Origin: Neorhizobium galegae
GTDB lineage: Bacteria > Pseudomonadota > Alphaproteobacteria > Rhizobiales > Rhizobiaceae
Assembly (NCBI RefSeq): GCF_021391675.1
Contig: NZ_CP090095.1
Coordinates: 997,501 to 1,061,500 of the forward strand
DNA length: 64,000 nt
Direction: 5' to 3'
Part shown: positions 18,044 to 26,582 of the stretch, piece after piece
Position numbering within the stretch: position 1 is the stretch's first letter
Layout: every line of letters begins with the position of its first letter
The notes under the pieces: model-generated
The model's database searches: none
What the model saw: only the letters and a program-made list of their open reading frames with translations
Told to the model about the DNA's origin: nothing
Program-made: the position numbers and the translations under genes

Positions 18044-19015
18044 TTACTTCATCAACCCGGCTTCCTTGTAATACCGCTCCGCGCCCGGATGCAGCGGCAC
18101 CGGCATGCCCTCCAGCGCCTTCTTCACGTCGATCGCCTTTGCGGCGGCATGCGCGGCGGAAAGTTTCGGCAGGTTGGAGAACAGCAGCTTGGTCATCTGG
18201 TAGACGGTCTCGTCCGAAACACCGGAATGGGTGATCAGGAAATTGCCGACGGCGGCGGTCTCGACATCCGCGGTCTGGCCCTCATAGGTGCCGGCCGGGA
18301 TCTTCACCGAGACATAAGGCGCGCCGATCTTGGCGACCTCGGCGGCAGGGATCGCCACCACGTTGATCTTCAGCGAGGTCGCAAGGTCGCGGATCGATGC
18401 GACGCCGAGGCCTGCCGATTGCAGCGTCGCATCGAGCTGGCGGTTCTTGATCAGCTCGACGGATTCCGCGAATGGCAGGTATTCGGTCTTGCCGAGATCC
18501 TTGTAGGACATGCCGGCGGCCGTGAAGATGGCGCGGGCATTAAGTTCCGTGCCGGAAGCCGGCGCCCCGACCGAAAGGCTCTTGCCCTTGAGATCGGCAA
18601 GCGTCTTCACGCCGGATTCGGCGCTGGCGACCACCTGTATATAGTTCGGATAGATGGCGGCGATGCCGCGCAGCTTGTCGAGCTTGGCGGGAAAGCCTGC
18701 TTCCTTGTTGCCCTTCCAGGCTTCCTGGACGGAATCGCCGAGCGAAAAGGCGATTTCGCCGCGGCCTGCCTGCAGCAGGTTGAGGTTTTCGACGGAAGCC
18801 TTGGTCGCCTGCACCTGGGTGCGCGCGTCCTTGATCCCCTGTCCGTAGATTTCCGCAAGCGCCACGCCGAGCGGATAATACACGCCCGACGTGCCGCCGG
18901 TCAGTACGTTGATGAATTCCGCAGCCTTCGCGCCGGCGGCGGAAAATGCCGTCGAAACGGCAAGTGTCGCCACGAACATGAGATTGATTTTACTGGACTT
19001 CACGCCGAAGTTCAT
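18044..19015 (-). CDS. TAXI-family TRAP transporter solute-binding protein
   Basis: A 323-residue periplasmic binding protein. The signal peptide covers about residues 1-32 with cleavage after AKA. The mature part starts EFINVLTGGTSGVYYPLG, the hallmark of the TAXI family, and includes SLSVGAPASGTELNAR. GGAGGAG lies before the ATG. It heads the operon with the fused permease and DUF1850 downstream, so it supplies substrate specificity. A TTGACG box overlapped by an inverted repeat lies about 65 bases upstream. Confidence 0.95.
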   Translation of the reverse strand: MNFGVKSSKINLMFVATLAVSTAFSAAGAKAAEFINVLTGGTSGVYYPLGVALAEIYGQGIKDARTQVQATKASVENLNLLQAGRGEIAFSLGDSVQEAWKGNKEAGFPAKLDKLRGIAAIYPNYIQVVASAESGVKTLADLKGKSLSVGAPASGTELNARAIFTAAGMSYKDLGKTEYLPFAESVELIKNRQLDATLQSAGLGVASIRDLATSLKINVVAIPAAEVAKIGAPYVSVKIPAGTYEGQTADVETAAVGNFLITHSGVSDETVYQMTKLLFSNLPKLSAAHAAAKAIDVKKALEGMPVPLHPGAERYYKEAGLMK

Positions 19016-19074
19016 AATGGTCTCCTCCCAAAGTAACCACTTAGATGGTGGCTATCATGGGGAGGCGGTCCCAG

Positions 19075-19097
19075 TGCGTCAATCGGTTTATGACGCA
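19075..19097. promoter_or_regulatory. Inverted repeat TGCGTCA-N9-TGACGCA upstream of the TRAP operon
   Basis: A perfect 7-bp inverted repeat with 16-base centre spacing. The left arm overlaps TTGACG on the coding (minus) strand, a plausible -35 box, with TGATAG about 19 bases further as a weak -10. The geometry is that of an operator occluding a promoter, so the TAXI-TRAP operon is probably regulated by a dimeric transcription factor encoded elsewhere. Confidence 0.38.
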
Positions 19098-19140
19098 ATC
19101 CTTGCGAAGGTTGTAAGACTTTGGTTTTAGGCTGTGGCGG

Positions 19141-19395
19141 TCACTCGCCGTCGAGCGGTTCGACGCCCTGCGGCTTGCCGGCCCGGTCGAGGCGGATCTT
19201 TTCGATGCGGTTTTCGGCGGCCGTCAGCAGCTTTTCGCAATGTTTCTTCAGCGCTTCGCCGCGCTCGTAGATGGCGATCGATTCGTCGAGCGCCACGTCG
19301 CCCCGTTCCAGCCGCGCGACGATGCTTTCGAGTTCGGCGACGGCCTTCTCGAAGGAATAGCCGCTCACATCGAGGGTCTCGGTGTTGTCGGTCAT
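19141..19395 (-). CDS. xseB: Exodeoxyribonuclease VII small subunit
   Basis: An 84-residue helical protein with the XseB pattern [44 protein letters not shown], shown here in part: the FEKAV...LE.IV.RLE and ALDESI..YERG motifs. It partners XseA in degrading single-stranded DNA. It starts three bases after the stop of the deacetylase-family gene, so the two form an operon. In related genomes dxs follows xseB; here the TRAP operon and other genes intervene. Confidence 0.95.
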   Translation of the reverse strand: MTDNTETLDVSGYSFEKAVAELESIVARLERGDVALDESIAIYERGEALKKHCEKLLTAAENRIEKIRLDRAGKPQGVEPLDGE

Positions 19396-19398
19396 CGT

Positions 19399-20331
19399 CT
19401 ATCCCTTCATCAGTCTGCAGATATGCATGCCCGCCGATTCGGCGAGCCCTTCCAGATCATATCCGCCCTCGAGCAGGCTGACGATACGGTTGCCGGCATA
19501 TTTGCCGGCGATCTCCATCAACCGGCCGGTCGCCCAGTCGAAGTCGTCGCCGACGAGATTGATCTGCGCCAGTGGATCGCGGTGATGCGCGTCGAAGCCG
19601 GCGGAGATGATGATGAAATCCGGCCGGAAATTGTCGAGCGCCGGCAGCACGCGGCTCTTCAAGGCCTCGCGAAAATATTCGCTGCCGGTATCGGGCGAAA
19701 GCGGCGCGTTGACCACGTTGTTCTTGGTGCCGGTCTCGTCCTTGGCGCCGGTGCCGGGATAGAGCGGCATCTGGTGCGTCGAGCAGAACAGCACCGACGG
19801 ATCGTCCCAGAAGATGTCCTGCGTGCCGTTGCCGTGATGCACGTCCCAGTCGACGATCGCAACGCGCTCCATTCCGTATTTCTGCTGCGCATGGCGGGCG
19901 GCGATCGCGGCGTTGTTGAACAGGCAGAAACCCATCGCCTTGTCTTTTTCCGCGTGATGGCCGGGGGGTCTCGCCGCGACGAAGGCGTTGTCGACCTTGC
20001 CGGTCGCCACGTCGTCGACGGCCGCCATCGCGCCGCCGATCCCGGTCAGCGCGGCTTGAAAGCTTTTCGGCCCCACATAGGTATCCGCCTCGATCTGGCG
20101 GATCGTATCCTCCTCCGGGATTTCGCGCATGACGGCGCGCAGATGCTCCTCCGGATGGGCGAGCAGAACCGCGTCCTCATTGGCCTGGGGAGCGTCCTTC
20201 CGGTCGAGCCTGCCGAAATTCGGATGCTCCAGCGCAATCGCCAGCGAGCGCAGCCGGTCGGCTCGTTCGGGATGTCCTTCGGGCGTGCGATGTTCGAGGA
20301 AGATCTTGTGTTCGTAAAGGCGCGTGGTCAT
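19399..20331 (-). CDS. Histone deacetylase-family amidohydrolase
   Basis: A 310-residue zinc hydrolase of the class II HDAC / acetylpolyamine amidohydrolase family. Active-site elements: RPPGHHAEKD (tandem His), DWDVHHGNGTQ (zinc ligands Asp/His), and SAGFDAHHRDPL (third zinc Asp). GGYDLEGLAES ends the fold. It removes acyl groups from amines such as polyamines or lysines; the substrate is unknown. It is the first gene of a two-gene unit with xseB. Confidence 0.93.
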   Translation of the reverse strand: MTTRLYEHKIFLEHRTPEGHPERADRLRSLAIALEHPNFGRLDRKDAPQANEDAVLLAHPEEHLRAVMREIPEEDTIRQIEADTYVGPKSFQAALTGIGGAMAAVDDVATGKVDNAFVAARPPGHHAEKDKAMGFCLFNNAAIAARHAQQKYGMERVAIVDWDVHHGNGTQDIFWDDPSVLFCSTHQMPLYPGTGAKDETGTKNNVVNAPLSPDTGSEYFREALKSRVLPALDNFRPDFIIISAGFDAHHRDPLAQINLVGDDFDWATGRLMEIAGKYAGNRIVSLLEGGYDLEGLAESAGMHICRLMKG

Positions 20332-20477
20332 GCGGCGGCCTCGTGAGGGTCAGTCCGGTCTGGACCTCTCCGACATGGCGCAGAAAGCTGACTTTTTCAA
20401 GCCGCAACCCCTTGCTCTTGCGCTTGTTTAGCTTGAAAGAATGGTCTTACATGATTGGGTGCAACCCAGAGGGTATC

Positions 20478-20876
20478 GTGGCCAAAGAGTCAGTCAAGTC
20501 ACAGGAATTCCGGGTTCCTTTCCGCGATGTCGACATGAACGGGGAGATGTTCCGGTCGTCCTATGTCGTGCGGGCGGAAGAGGCCGTCACGGAATTCTGG
20601 CGCCGCCGCAAGCCGCAGAAGGACGATCCGTTCTTCAGGATCGGCAAGATCACCTGCACGTTCCATTCGGCCTTGAAGCTGGGCGATGTTGTCCACACCC
20701 ACATCGGCGTCAGCAAGATCGGCGGAAAGTCGGCAGGTTTCCTCGTCCATATGCTGCGGGGCGATGAGGCCGTCGCGGAAGCCGAGATCGTCTGGATGAC
20801 CTGCGACCCCGAAAGCAGGGAACCGGTGCCGCTCCCCGAAGATCTGCGCGACTGGCTCTATCAGTTCCTGGATTGA
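20478..20876 (+). CDS. Acyl-CoA thioesterase, hot-dog fold (4HBT family)
   Basis: About 132 residues. The N-terminal pattern FRVPFRDVDMNGEMFRSSYV corresponds to the 4HBT D-x-D/N-x-x-G-H-x-x-Y motif, with Asp as the likely catalytic residue, although Met-Phe replaces the usual His. It probably hydrolyses acyl- or aryl-CoA thioesters. I chose the GTG at 20478 because AGAGGG precedes it and the protein then has the usual length; an ATG at 20451 would add nine residues. Convergent with bioY. Confidence 0.76.
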   Translation: MAKESVKSQEFRVPFRDVDMNGEMFRSSYVVRAEEAVTEFWRRRKPQKDDPFFRIGKITCTFHSALKLGDVVHTHIGVSKIGGKSAGFLVHMLRGDEAVAEAEIVWMTCDPESREPVPLPEDLRDWLYQFLD

Positions 20877-20889
20877 TTGGACGCGGCGA

Positions 20890-21453
20890 TCAGGCCCGTT
20901 GCGGCAGCAGCGGATAGCCGACCATCACCGCGCGGCCCGCAAGTGCCGCGATCATCGCCTTCAGCACATCGCCCGGAACGAAGGAGAGGTCGCCGATGAG
21001 GGCGGTCGCAAGCCCGGTGCCCGTGACATAGGCGAGATAGAAGATGCCGAGCGCATGGTCCACAACCACGCCGCCGAGCAGGGCTGCGAGGAAAAATCCG
21101 GTGATCTGCACGATGCCGCTCTGCGAACGATCGACGAAGCGCTCGGAGCAATAACCGGTGACGACGGCTGCGAAGAACCAGCCGACGAGATAACCGGCGG
21201 TCGGCGAGGCGAAGGTGGCAAGGCCGCCGCGTCCACCCGATAGAACCGGCAGGCCGATCGCGACCAGCAGCAGGACCAGCATCACCGCGAACCCGCCGCG
21301 CTTGGCGCCGAGGATGACGCCCGCCAGCATGACGCCGAGCGACTGCGCCGTGATCGGCACCGGAATGAAGCCGAGCATGATCGGCGGCACGAGGCCGAGC
21401 GCTACGATAATGGCGGCGAAAAGGGCGGCCAGAACGAGATCACGGGTGGTCAT
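20890..21453 (-). CDS. bioY: Biotin transporter substrate-binding S component
   Basis: About 187 residues with six hydrophobic segments. The family signature is present: VPPIMLGFIPVPITAQSLGVMLAG, GGLATFASPTAGYLVGW and the PGDVLKA end. BioY binds biotin in the membrane and is energised by the BioM ATPase and BioN coupling protein encoded just upstream. The ATG at 21453 has AGGGA upstream; an ATG at 21477 is an alternative that lacks a ribosome site. Confidence 0.95.
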   Translation of the reverse strand: MTTRDLVLAALFAAIIVALGLVPPIMLGFIPVPITAQSLGVMLAGVILGAKRGGFAVMLVLLLVAIGLPVLSGGRGGLATFASPTAGYLVGWFFAAVVTGYCSERFVDRSQSGIVQITGFFLAALLGGVVVDHALGIFYLAYVTGTGLATALIGDLSFVPGDVLKAMIAALAGRAVMVGYPLLPQRA

Positions 21454-21483
21454 GCTATGCGGTTCCCTGGTTGTCATATGAGG

Positions 21484-22089
21484 TTATTTCTGCGCCCGGA
21501 TGCCACGTGCGTCAATGGCGGCGGCGATCTCGTCGGCGTTTTTGAGCGTCAGGATGATCAGTGGCACCGCCAGCGTCAGCGGCCGGACCTTCAGTCCGCG
21601 GGCGCGGTGCGCGTCGCGGATTGCCTGGTAACGGCTGAGGATTTCCGGCACGAAACGGATGACGAGGCCGATCGAAAGCCCGATATCCGCGGCCTTGACG
21701 AACCCGAAACGTTCGAGCGGCATGGCAAGGCGGGTGACCTCGTCGATGAAATCGCCGGTACTCGTGGTCGCCGTCACGGCGGCGGCGAGGAGGGCGAGCG
21801 CCGTCAGCCGTGTGACGACGACCAGCGCATCGTGCTGCCCGTTGAGGACGAGCGTGAAGAGCGCCACGACCGCGATGGTCAGCAGGATCGTCCGCAGCCG
21901 GAGCCAGGATTGGCGCCATCCGAGCCGGAGCGATGCGTAGACGATGCCGCCGAGAATGGCAGCGACGACAAGAACCGCCGGTGAATGGATGAGGAAAAGG
22001 AGGAGGCTGGTCACGGCGAGGCCGAGAAGTTTCGTCCGCGGCGAAAGCCGGTGCAGAAACGTGTTGCCCTCCACATAGAGCGTCTTCAT
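21484..22089 (-). CDS. bioN: Biotin ECF transporter transmembrane coupling protein
   Basis: A 201-residue EcfT-family protein with several transmembrane helices and the conserved coupling region RAHRARGLKVRP, which carries the Ala-Arg-Gly signature contacting the ATPase. The start overlaps the bioM stop (ATGA), and bioY follows directly, giving the order bioM-bioN-bioY. Confidence 0.94.
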   Translation of the reverse strand: MKTLYVEGNTFLHRLSPRTKLLGLAVTSLLLFLIHSPAVLVVAAILGGIVYASLRLGWRQSWLRLRTILLTIAVVALFTLVLNGQHDALVVVTRLTALALLAAAVTATTSTGDFIDEVTRLAMPLERFGFVKAADIGLSIGLVIRFVPEILSRYQAIRDAHRARGLKVRPLTLAVPLIILTLKNADEIAAAIDARGIRAQK

Positions 22090-22763
22090 GCCGCAAGCTC
22101 GCGATAGCGGGCGATGACCTCCGCCGGCGCGCCGTCATGGGCGAGGCGGCCTTCGTGGAAGAGCAGAACCCGGTCGAATTGGGCGATCAGACCGAGGTCA
22201 TGGCTGATGACGATGACGTTTTCGTCGAGGCCCTGGATCGTCCGCTCCACCAGACCGTGGTTCCGGAGATCGAGCTGGTTGGTCGGTTCGTCCATGATCA
22301 GGATGTCCGGACGGGTGACCAGAACCGAGGCGAGCGCGGCGAGCTGCAATTCGCCGCCGGAGAGTTCATGCGCCCGCCGCTCGCCAAGATGGGCGATGCC
22401 GAAACGGGCAAGCACGGCCTCGACCGCCGCCTCCGTGTCCGCCTTCGAGAGCTTTTGGCTTTTGAGCCCCAGCGCGATATCTTCCTTCAGGATTGGCAGG
22501 ATGATCTGGTTCTGCGGGTTCTGGAAGATGAAGCCTGTCTGGCCGCGAACCCTGTCGCCGCCCTTCACCGTATCGAACCCGTTGACGGTCACCTGGCCCG
22601 CGGCAGGCAGCACCAGCCCGTTGATCATCCGCGCGAACGTCGTCTTGCCGGAACCGTTGAGGCCGATCACGCCGATCCGCCGTTCGCTCAAGCGAAGCGT
22701 CAGCGGATGGACGACGGTGCGTCCCTCGAAACGCGCTTCTGCCTGTTCGAAAAGGATATCCAA
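22086..22763 (-). CDS. bioM: Biotin ECF transporter ATPase
   Basis: A 225-residue ABC ATPase. Walker A GLNGSGKTT (residues 34-42), Q-loop FIFQNPQNQI, signature LSGGELQ, Walker B ILIMDEPTNQLD and H-loop VISHDLG are all intact. First gene of the bioMNY operon. A 14-bp palindrome lies 21 bases before its ATG and is a candidate regulatory site. Divergent from the YcaQ-like gene. Confidence 0.95.
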   Translation of the reverse strand: MDILFEQAEARFEGRTVVHPLTLRLSERRIGVIGLNGSGKTTFARMINGLVLPAAGQVTVNGFDTVKGGDRVRGQTGFIFQNPQNQIILPILKEDIALGLKSQKLSKADTEAAVEAVLARFGIAHLGERRAHELSGGELQLAALASVLVTRPDILIMDEPTNQLDLRNHGLVERTIQGLDENVIVISHDLGLIAQFDRVLLFHEGRLAHDGAPAEVIARYRELAA

Positions 22764-22783
22764 GCCTGTCCCTCGCTGTTCAG

Positions 22784-22797
22784 CGGTCTATAGACCG
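22784..22797. promoter_or_regulatory. Palindrome CGGTCTATAGACCG upstream of bioM
   Basis: A perfect 14-bp palindrome 21 bases before the bioM start, within the 108-base divergent spacer to the YcaQ-like gene. Alphaproteobacterial bio genes are often controlled by BioR (core resembling TTATCTATAA); this site shares only the CTATA centre, so it is at best a divergent BioR-like site or the operator of another factor. Confidence 0.4.
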
Positions 22798-22871
22798 GAA
22801 GATGGGGAAGGGGAATGCGGAACCGAACGTGAACATTGAATCCTTGGCAGTGACATCCTAGTCTAGATGCC

Positions 22872-24065
22872 ATGGCGATTCTCATTCCGAACGATCAGGC
22901 CCGCAAGATCTTCCTCGAACGGCAGCGGCTCTGCGAACCGCCCGGCCGCGCGTTGACCAAAGCCGGCCTGCTACAGCTCATCGACGATCTCGGTTTCGTG
23001 CAGGTGGACAGTATCGCCACCGTCGAGCGCGCCCATCATATGATCCTGTTTTCGCGCAACCAGACCTACCGGCGCGAACACCTGACCGCGCTTCTGGAAA
23101 AGGACGGCGAGCTGTTCGAACACTGGACGCACGATGCCTCGATCATCCCGGCGAGCTTCTTCCGCTATTGGAAACACCGTTTTCGCCGCCGCGAGCCGAT
23201 CCTTGCCGAACGCTGGCGCAAATGGCACGGCGAGGGCTTCGACGCAGCCTTCGAAGAAACCTTCCAGCACATCGCCGAAAACGGCGCGATCATGTCCCGC
23301 GACATGAAGCAGGAAGGTCACAAGTCCGGCGGCTGGTGGAACTGGCACCCGAACAAGACGGCGCTCGAATATTACTGGCACACCGGCAAGCTGGCGATCG
23401 CCGGCCGCGTCAATTTCCAGAAGATCTACGACCTGATGGAACGGGTGATCCCGCCGCAGCATCACGAGCCGGAGGTCAGCCACGAGGCGTTCATCGACTG
23501 GGCCTGCCGCGGCGCCATGACCCGCCTCGGTTTTGCGACCTCCGGAGAACTTGCCGCCTTCTTCGATCTCGTCACGCCGGACGAGGCCAAGGATTGGGTG
23601 AAGACCCATCGGGACGAACTGGCGGAAGTGCTGATCGAGACGGCGGACGGCAGCCGCCCGCGCCCCTCCTTCGCCTTCCTCGGCTTCCCTGAAAACCTGG
23701 GTGAGATCCCCGAACCGCCCGCCCGCGTGCGCGTGCTGAGTCCCTTCGATCCGCTCCTGCGTAACCGCGATCGTGCCGAGCGGCTGTTCAACTTTTTCTA
23801 CCGGATCGAGGTTTTCGTGCCGGAGCCGAAGCGCCAATACGGCTACTACGTCTTCCCGCTGCTCGAAGGCGACCGCATGATCGGCCGCATCGACATGAAG
23901 GCGGACCGCAAGTCCGGCACGCTGGATGTGAAGAGGCTGTGGATGGAAAAGGGCGTGCGGGCTTCGGCGGGGCGGTTGGAGAAACTGGAGGCGGAGCTGT
24001 TGCGGGTCGGGCGTTTTGCGGGTGTGGACAAGGTGATCTATCAGGATGGCTGGCGGGGGGAATAG
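22872..24065 (+). CDS. YcaQ-like winged-helix DNA glycosylase (crosslink repair family)
   Basis: A 397-residue protein of the winged-helix DNA-binding / YcaQ (AlkX) family. The glycosylase QxD motif is visible as VQVDSI near residue 36, followed by EHWTHDASIIP. Further conserved segments are RVLSPFDPLLRNRDRAERLFNF and YGYYVFPLLEGDRMIGRIDMK. Characterised members unhook interstrand crosslinks and remove bulky alkylated bases. Ribosome-site evidence at the ATG is weak, but the family N terminus begins here. It converges on glgB across a large inverted repeat. Confidence 0.87.
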   Translation: MAILIPNDQARKIFLERQRLCEPPGRALTKAGLLQLIDDLGFVQVDSIATVERAHHMILFSRNQTYRREHLTALLEKDGELFEHWTHDASIIPASFFRYWKHRFRRREPILAERWRKWHGEGFDAAFEETFQHIAENGAIMSRDMKQEGHKSGGWWNWHPNKTALEYYWHTGKLAIAGRVNFQKIYDLMERVIPPQHHEPEVSHEAFIDWACRGAMTRLGFATSGELAAFFDLVTPDEAKDWVKTHRDELAEVLIETADGSRPRPSFAFLGFPENLGEIPEPPARVRVLSPFDPLLRNRDRAERLFNFFYRIEVFVPEPKRQYGYYVFPLLEGDRMIGRIDMKADRKSGTLDVKRLWMEKGVRASAGRLEKLEAELLRVGRFAGVDKVIYQDGWRGE

Positions 24066-24105
24066 GCGAAGCCACCGGAAAACCTTAGGCCGCGCCGTTT
24101 GCCGT

Positions 24106-24321
24106 GGCACCCCCCTCTGCCCTGCCGGGTGTCTCCCCCACAAGGGGGGAGATCGGATGGAGTTGCCCTACCGGCTCAATCATGTCGTCATTCATGGCAG
24201 GAACCGAGCTCAACTTTTCAATGGGAATCGGCTCGCATTTAGATGGGAAGCGGAGAGCCCGCCTCTGGCCAATCTCCCCCCTTGTGGGGGAGATGCCCGG
24301 CAGGGCAGAGGGGGGGGTGCC
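24106..24321. repeat. Large inverted repeat, two arms of about 51-53 bp
   Basis: Left arm 24106-24156 and right arm 24269-24321 are nearly exact reverse complements (two extra G in the right arm and a few mismatches), separated by about 110 bases. Each arm itself contains a CTCCCCC...GGGGGAG hairpin. The element fills most of the 309-base gap between the convergent YcaQ-like gene and glgB, holds no gene, and looks like a rhizobial intergenic palindromic repeat. It could also act as a bidirectional terminator. Confidence 0.82.
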
Positions 24322-24374
24322 TCACAGAACGACGACGCTTTGGAAGAACCTCGCCCACGATGCTGCCGTAAAAC

Positions 24375-26582
24375 CTACCCCTTCCACCGCAAGAACACCG
24401 TCGCCAGCGGCGGCAGCACCACCTGTATGGAAAACGCCTTCCCATGCGCCGGCGCACGTTCCGTCCAGGCTTCCGATTGCCCCAGATTGGACCCGCCATA
24501 AAGCGCGGCATCGGTGTTCAGCACCACCTCCCAGCGTCCCTCCGCCGGGACCCCGATGCGGTAGCCGTGTCGCGGCATGGGCGTGAGGTTCGAGGCGACA
24601 AGGACATGCGATGACCGGTCTTCGCTGCTCCTCAGCATGCCATAGACGGAATTCTCGGCGTCGTCGGCCACCGCCCATTCGAAGCCTTCATGGTGTAGGT
24701 CGCCGAACTGCAGTGCGGGTTCCTGGGCATAGAGCGTGTTCAGGTCGCGGATCAGCCGTTGGACGCCTGCGTGGTCGGGGCTGTCCAGCAGGTCCCAGAC
24801 GACCGAGCCGTCATGGTTCCACTCGGTCTCCTGCGCCAGTTCGCCGCCCATGAACATCAGCTTCTTGCCGGGATGGCCCCACATGAAGCCGTAATAGGCG
24901 CGCAGGTTGGCAAGCTTCTGCCAGTGGTCGCCCGGCATCTTGGCCACCAGCGAGCCCTTGCCGTGCACCACTTCGTCATGGGAGAGCGGCAGGATGAAGC
25001 GTTCGGAATAGGCATAGATCATTCCGAAGCTCATCGCTCCATGCTGGTATTTCCGGTAGACGGGATCGTCCTGCATGTAATGCAGCGTGTCGTGCATCCA
25101 GCCCATGTTCCATTTGAAGTCGAAGCCGAGCCCGCCCTCTTCGGTCGCCTTGGTGACGCCCGGCCAGGCGGTCGATTCCTCCGCCGCCGTGAATGCGTGC
25201 GGGCAGCGGTCATGGATGATGCTGTTCAGGTGCTTGAAGAACTCGACGGCTTCAAGGTTTTCGCGCCCGCCATACTGGTTGGGAATCCATTCGCCCTCCT
25301 TGCGGCTGTAGTCGCGGTAGAGCATCGAGGCGACCGCATCCACGCGCAGCGCATCGACATGGTAGTGCTCCAGCCATTCGAGCGCCGAGGCGATCAGGAA
25401 ACCTTTCACCTCGTTGCGGCCGAGATTGTAGATCAGCGTGTTCCAATCCCCGTGGAAACCTTCGCGCGGGTCGGCATGCTCGTAGAGCGGCGTGCCGTCG
25501 AACTTGGCAAGACCCCAGACGTCGGTCGGGAAATGCGCCGGCACCCAGTCGAGGATGACGCCGATGCCCGCCGCATGGCAGCGATCGATGAAATAGGCGA
25601 AATCTTCCGGCGTGCCGTGACGTCCGGTCGGCGCAAACAGCCCGAGCGGCTGATAACCCCAGGAGCCGCCAAACGGATGCTCCATGATCGGCAGCATTTC
25701 GATATGGGTGAAGCCGAGGTTCTGAACGTAAGGGATCAGCCGCTGGCTGAGTTCGACCCAGTCGAGATGGCGGTTGCCTTCCTCGGCGATCCGCAGCCAC
25801 GAGCCGAGATGCACCTCGTAGATCGACATCGCGCCTTCGCGGGCGCGCTCAGTGCGCTGCCGGCGCATCCAGTCCTCGTCGCTCCAGCGGAAGGGTTTGG
25901 AGGAGGCGACGATCGATGCCGTTGACGGCGCTGCCTCGCTGGAGCGGGCCACCGGATCGGCCTTCTGCGCCAGCAGGTTGCCGTTTCCGTCAAGGATTTC
26001 GAACTTGTAGCGTTCGCCATGGGTGAGGCGCGGAAGGAAGAGTTCCCAGATGCCGGCCTGCGTGCGAAGCCGCATCGGGTAGCGCCGTCCGTCCCAGGCG
26101 TTGAAATCGCCGACGACCGAGACACGCCGCGCATTCGGCGCCCACACCGCAAAGCGCACGCCCTCGACGCCTTCGACCTCCATCGGGATGGCGCCGAGCG
26201 TCCGGCCAAGATCGTAGTGCGTGCCCTGGCCGATCAGATGCAGGTCGAGATCGCCGAGCAGCAGCGGGAAGGAATAGGGATCTTCCATCTCCTGGATGGC
26301 GTCCGGCCAGTGGATCCGAAATAAATAGGGCGTCGTGCTGCCGGTCACCCCGGCAAACAGTCCGCCTTCATGGATGGTTTCCAGTTCGGCCAGCACCTTG
26401 CCGGTATCGGCCTCCACCACGTCGACCGACAGCGCTCCGGGCATCAGCGCCCGGACCACGGTCAGGTTGCCGTATTGATGGCGTCCGAGGATCGAGAACG
26501 GGTCTCCGTGCCGTCCTTCGACCAGGGCTGCCAAGCCCTCGCGGACGGTGCCGATCATCAGGTCTGTGCGCTCGTATCTCAT
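24375..26582 (-). CDS. glgB: 1,4-alpha-glucan branching enzyme
   Basis: A 735-residue GH13 branching enzyme. An N-terminal carbohydrate-binding module precedes the CBM48 domain (about residues 120-220, [21 protein letters not shown]) and the catalytic barrel. The nucleophile is D415 in LRVDAVASM, the acid E468 in TAAEESTAW, and the transition-state stabiliser Asp is in [14 protein letters not shown]. It introduces alpha-1,6 branches into linear alpha-glucan. Its ATG overlaps the stop of the treS fusion gene (ATGA). The co-operon with glgE suggests it branches GlgE-made glucan rather than serving only the classical GlgA route. Confidence 0.97.
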   Translation of the reverse strand: MRYERTDLMIGTVREGLAALVEGRHGDPFSILGRHQYGNLTVVRALMPGALSVDVVEADTGKVLAELETIHEGGLFAGVTGSTTPYLFRIHWPDAIQEMEDPYSFPLLLGDLDLHLIGQGTHYDLGRTLGAIPMEVEGVEGVRFAVWAPNARRVSVVGDFNAWDGRRYPMRLRTQAGIWELFLPRLTHGERYKFEILDGNGNLLAQKADPVARSSEAAPSTASIVASSKPFRWSDEDWMRRQRTERAREGAMSIYEVHLGSWLRIAEEGNRHLDWVELSQRLIPYVQNLGFTHIEMLPIMEHPFGGSWGYQPLGLFAPTGRHGTPEDFAYFIDRCHAAGIGVILDWVPAHFPTDVWGLAKFDGTPLYEHADPREGFHGDWNTLIYNLGRNEVKGFLIASALEWLEHYHVDALRVDAVASMLYRDYSRKEGEWIPNQYGGRENLEAVEFFKHLNSIIHDRCPHAFTAAEESTAWPGVTKATEEGGLGFDFKWNMGWMHDTLHYMQDDPVYRKYQHGAMSFGMIYAYSERFILPLSHDEVVHGKGSLVAKMPGDHWQKLANLRAYYGFMWGHPGKKLMFMGGELAQETEWNHDGSVVWDLLDSPDHAGVQRLIRDLNTLYAQEPALQFGDLHHEGFEWAVADDAENSVYGMLRSSEDRSSHVLVASNLTPMPRHGYRIGVPAEGRWEVVLNTDAALYGGSNLGQSEAWTERAPAHGKAFSIQVVLPPLATVFLRWKG

